A stretch of 64,000 bases of DNA from Microcoleus sp. FACHB-68 (lineage in GTDB: Bacteria > Cyanobacteriota > Cyanobacteriia > Cyanobacteriales > Oscillatoriaceae). A program made the position numbers and the translations under genes. A model generated the notes under the pieces. The model had not been told where the DNA came from, ran no database searches, and saw only the letters and a program-made list of their open reading frames with translations. Location of the stretch: contig NZ_JACJOT010000006.1 in the NCBI RefSeq assembly GCF_014695715.1, forward strand, positions 903,675 to 967,674, given 5' to 3'. Shown piece by piece: positions 62,792-64,000 of this stretch. Positions within the stretch are counted from its first letter, which is position 1; each line of letters starts with the position of its first letter.

Positions 62792-63127
62792 ATGAAAACC
62801 CTACCCAAAGAGCGGCGTTACGAGACCCTTTCCTATCTGCCGCCACTCAGCGACGCGCAGATCGCCAAACAAATTCAGTACATCCTCGATCAAGGTTATA
62901 TTCCTGCCATCGAGTTCAATGAAGTGTCTGAACCGACCACATTCTTCTGGACCCTGTGGAAGTTGCCTTTGTTCAACGCCAGAAGCGTCCAAGAAGTTCT
63001 GAGTGAAGTTCAAGGCTGCCGGTCTGAATACTCCAACTGCTTCGTGCGCGTTGTCGGTTTTGACAACATCAAGCAGTGCCAAGTGCTCAGCTTCATCGTA
63101 CACAAGCCGAACACCAGAGGCTACTAG
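62792..63127 (+). CDS. rbcS: Ribulose-1,5-bisphosphate carboxylase/oxygenase small subunit
   Basis: A 111-residue Rubisco small subunit: [40 protein letters not shown], and the end [16 protein letters not shown]. It caps the L8 core. TAAGGAAGA before the ATG at 62792 decides this start against an in-frame ATG overlapping the rbcX stop. Last gene of the operon. Confidence 0.98.
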   Translation: MKTLPKERRYETLSYLPPLSDAQIAKQIQYILDQGYIPAIEFNEVSEPTTFFWTLWKLPLFNARSVQEVLSEVQGCRSEYSNCFVRVVGFDNIKQCQVLSFIVHKPNTRGY

Positions 63128-63160
63128 AACTCTGTTCTCAAATTTGACTCATTAGAGTAA

Positions 63161-63198
63161 AAAGTAGGGGCAATTCGTAAATTGCCCCTACTTTTTTT
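63161..63198 (+). terminator. Terminator of the rbcLXS operon
   Basis: AGTAGGGGCAAT (63163-63174) pairs perfectly with ATTGCCCCTACT (63181-63192), followed by a run of seven T. Confidence 0.9.
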
Positions 63199-63304
63199 GC
63201 TCTGTAAATTAGATGAATTACCCCTATAATGCAAAAGCCTTTATAACATTGCGTTAAATTTAAAACGCCATTTCAATTTTTATCTTTTGCCACATTCAAC
63301 CCGT

Positions 63305-63374
63305 AGGGGTAAAGCATTCGGGCGATAATTCTTTATGTTCTTACGAAAAAATTTGTACCCGAATGCTTTGCCCT
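63305..63374. repeat. Palindromic repeat A between rbcS and psbA
   Basis: AGGGGTAAAGCATTCGGG (63305-63322) is complementary to CCCGAATGCTTTGCCCT (63358-63374) with one extra base. AT-rich loop. Non-coding; likely a dispersed cyanobacterial palindrome. Confidence 0.65.
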
Positions 63375-63397
63375 GCATTAATCATGAGAAGCCTAGT

Positions 63398-63514
63398 TAG
63401 GGCGATAGCACAACGGCACGTCAGCGTTAGAATTCGGACAGCTAAGTTATATTTCATCGTCAAAAATTTTCACCCGAATGCTAGCACTGACGTGCCGCTT
63501 CGCTATCGCCCCTA
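63398..63514. repeat. Palindromic repeat B between rbcS and psbA
   Basis: TAGGGCGATAGCACAACGGC then ACGTCAGCGTTAG... (63398-63437) pairs imperfectly over about 40 bases with 63474-63514, which ends GCTATCGCCCCTA. It shares the ATTCGG/CCGAAT(GC) inner ends with repeat A, so the two are related modules. Confidence 0.65.
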
Positions 63515-63540
63515 CTTCACATCCCAACACCCCGAAAAGC

Positions 63541-63573
63541 AAAAAGCGCCCCCATTTCTGAGAGCGCTTTTTT
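63541..63573. terminator. Bidirectional terminator of psbA
   Basis: AAAAAGCGC (63541-63549) pairs with GCGCTTTTTT (63564-63573). It reads as stem plus T run on both strands and lies 17 bases past the psbA stop. Confidence 0.8.
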
Positions 63574-63589
63574 AATCAAGAGCTAAAAC

Positions 63590-64000
<411 letters not shown>

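Overview
The window is chromosomal DNA from a filamentous, non-marine-type cyanobacterium; a Microcoleus/Oscillatoria-like member of the Oscillatoriophycideae is the best guess (inference). Direct evidence is the form IB Rubisco operon rbcL-rbcX-rbcS, a psbA (photosystem II D1) gene running off the right edge, a cyanophycinase, a small protochlorophyllide-reductase-like protein, several cyanobacterial DUF families, scattered HIP1 octamers (GCGATCGC) and a very common hexamer GCCGGC. I saw no rRNA, tRNA, CRISPR array, complete IS or prophage.

Layout. 0-9 kb: storage polymers. It holds a GH13 glucan-active enzyme, a cyanophycin-synthetase paralogue with a decayed Mur-ligase half, cyanophycinase, small orphan proteins and a broken copy of the GH13 N-terminal domain. 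9-15 kb: an SDR, a YihY-type membrane protein and a one-module NRPS (C-A-T-TE). 15.7-23 kb: a glycine-zipper protein with 18-residue helical repeats, a Ca2+/H+ antiporter and a 1040-residue membrane protein with eight helical repeats. 23-29 kb: a stress-type set (DUF2294, response regulator, GlsB-like, Dps, DUF2267, DUF2231, a secreted protein). 29-32.4 kb: a glutathione-dependent formaldehyde detoxification operon (class III ADH, ester cyclase, S-formylglutathione hydrolase). 32.4-50.5 kb: mixed housekeeping and accessory genes (enoyl-reductase-like, prohibitin, 2OG oxygenase, ABC-F, three Uma2 proteins counting one at 56.4 kb, THUMP methyltransferase, cyclophilin, Kir channel, ABC exporter, a CcmS-like protein, panB). 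51.5-54.9 kb: a tight operon PP2C - kinase(FHA-like) - kinase(cold-shock-like). 55-60.2 kb: AlkA-type glycosylase, hisC, a 36-residue membrane peptide and a large kinase. 60.6-64 kb: rbcLXS and the 3' part of psbA.

The best candidate for an undescribed system is the three-gene phosphatase/kinase operon. One kinase appears to end in a cold-shock (OB-fold) nucleic-acid-binding domain, the other in an FHA-like domain. The operon contains no GCCGGC site although that hexamer is common on both sides, which suggests acquisition by transfer. The second candidate is the CphA paralogue with a plausible ATP-grasp ligase and a decayed, truncated Mur module, the mirror image of CphA2.

The intergenic DNA carries several repeat families: a GGGGCAT heptamer module (four copies, two of them read into the N-termini of genes), an ATCTGCGT-type repeat (three places), a 165-bp palindromic MITE-like element with near-perfect inverted ends and an 11-bp target duplication, and twin large palindromes between rbcS and psbA.
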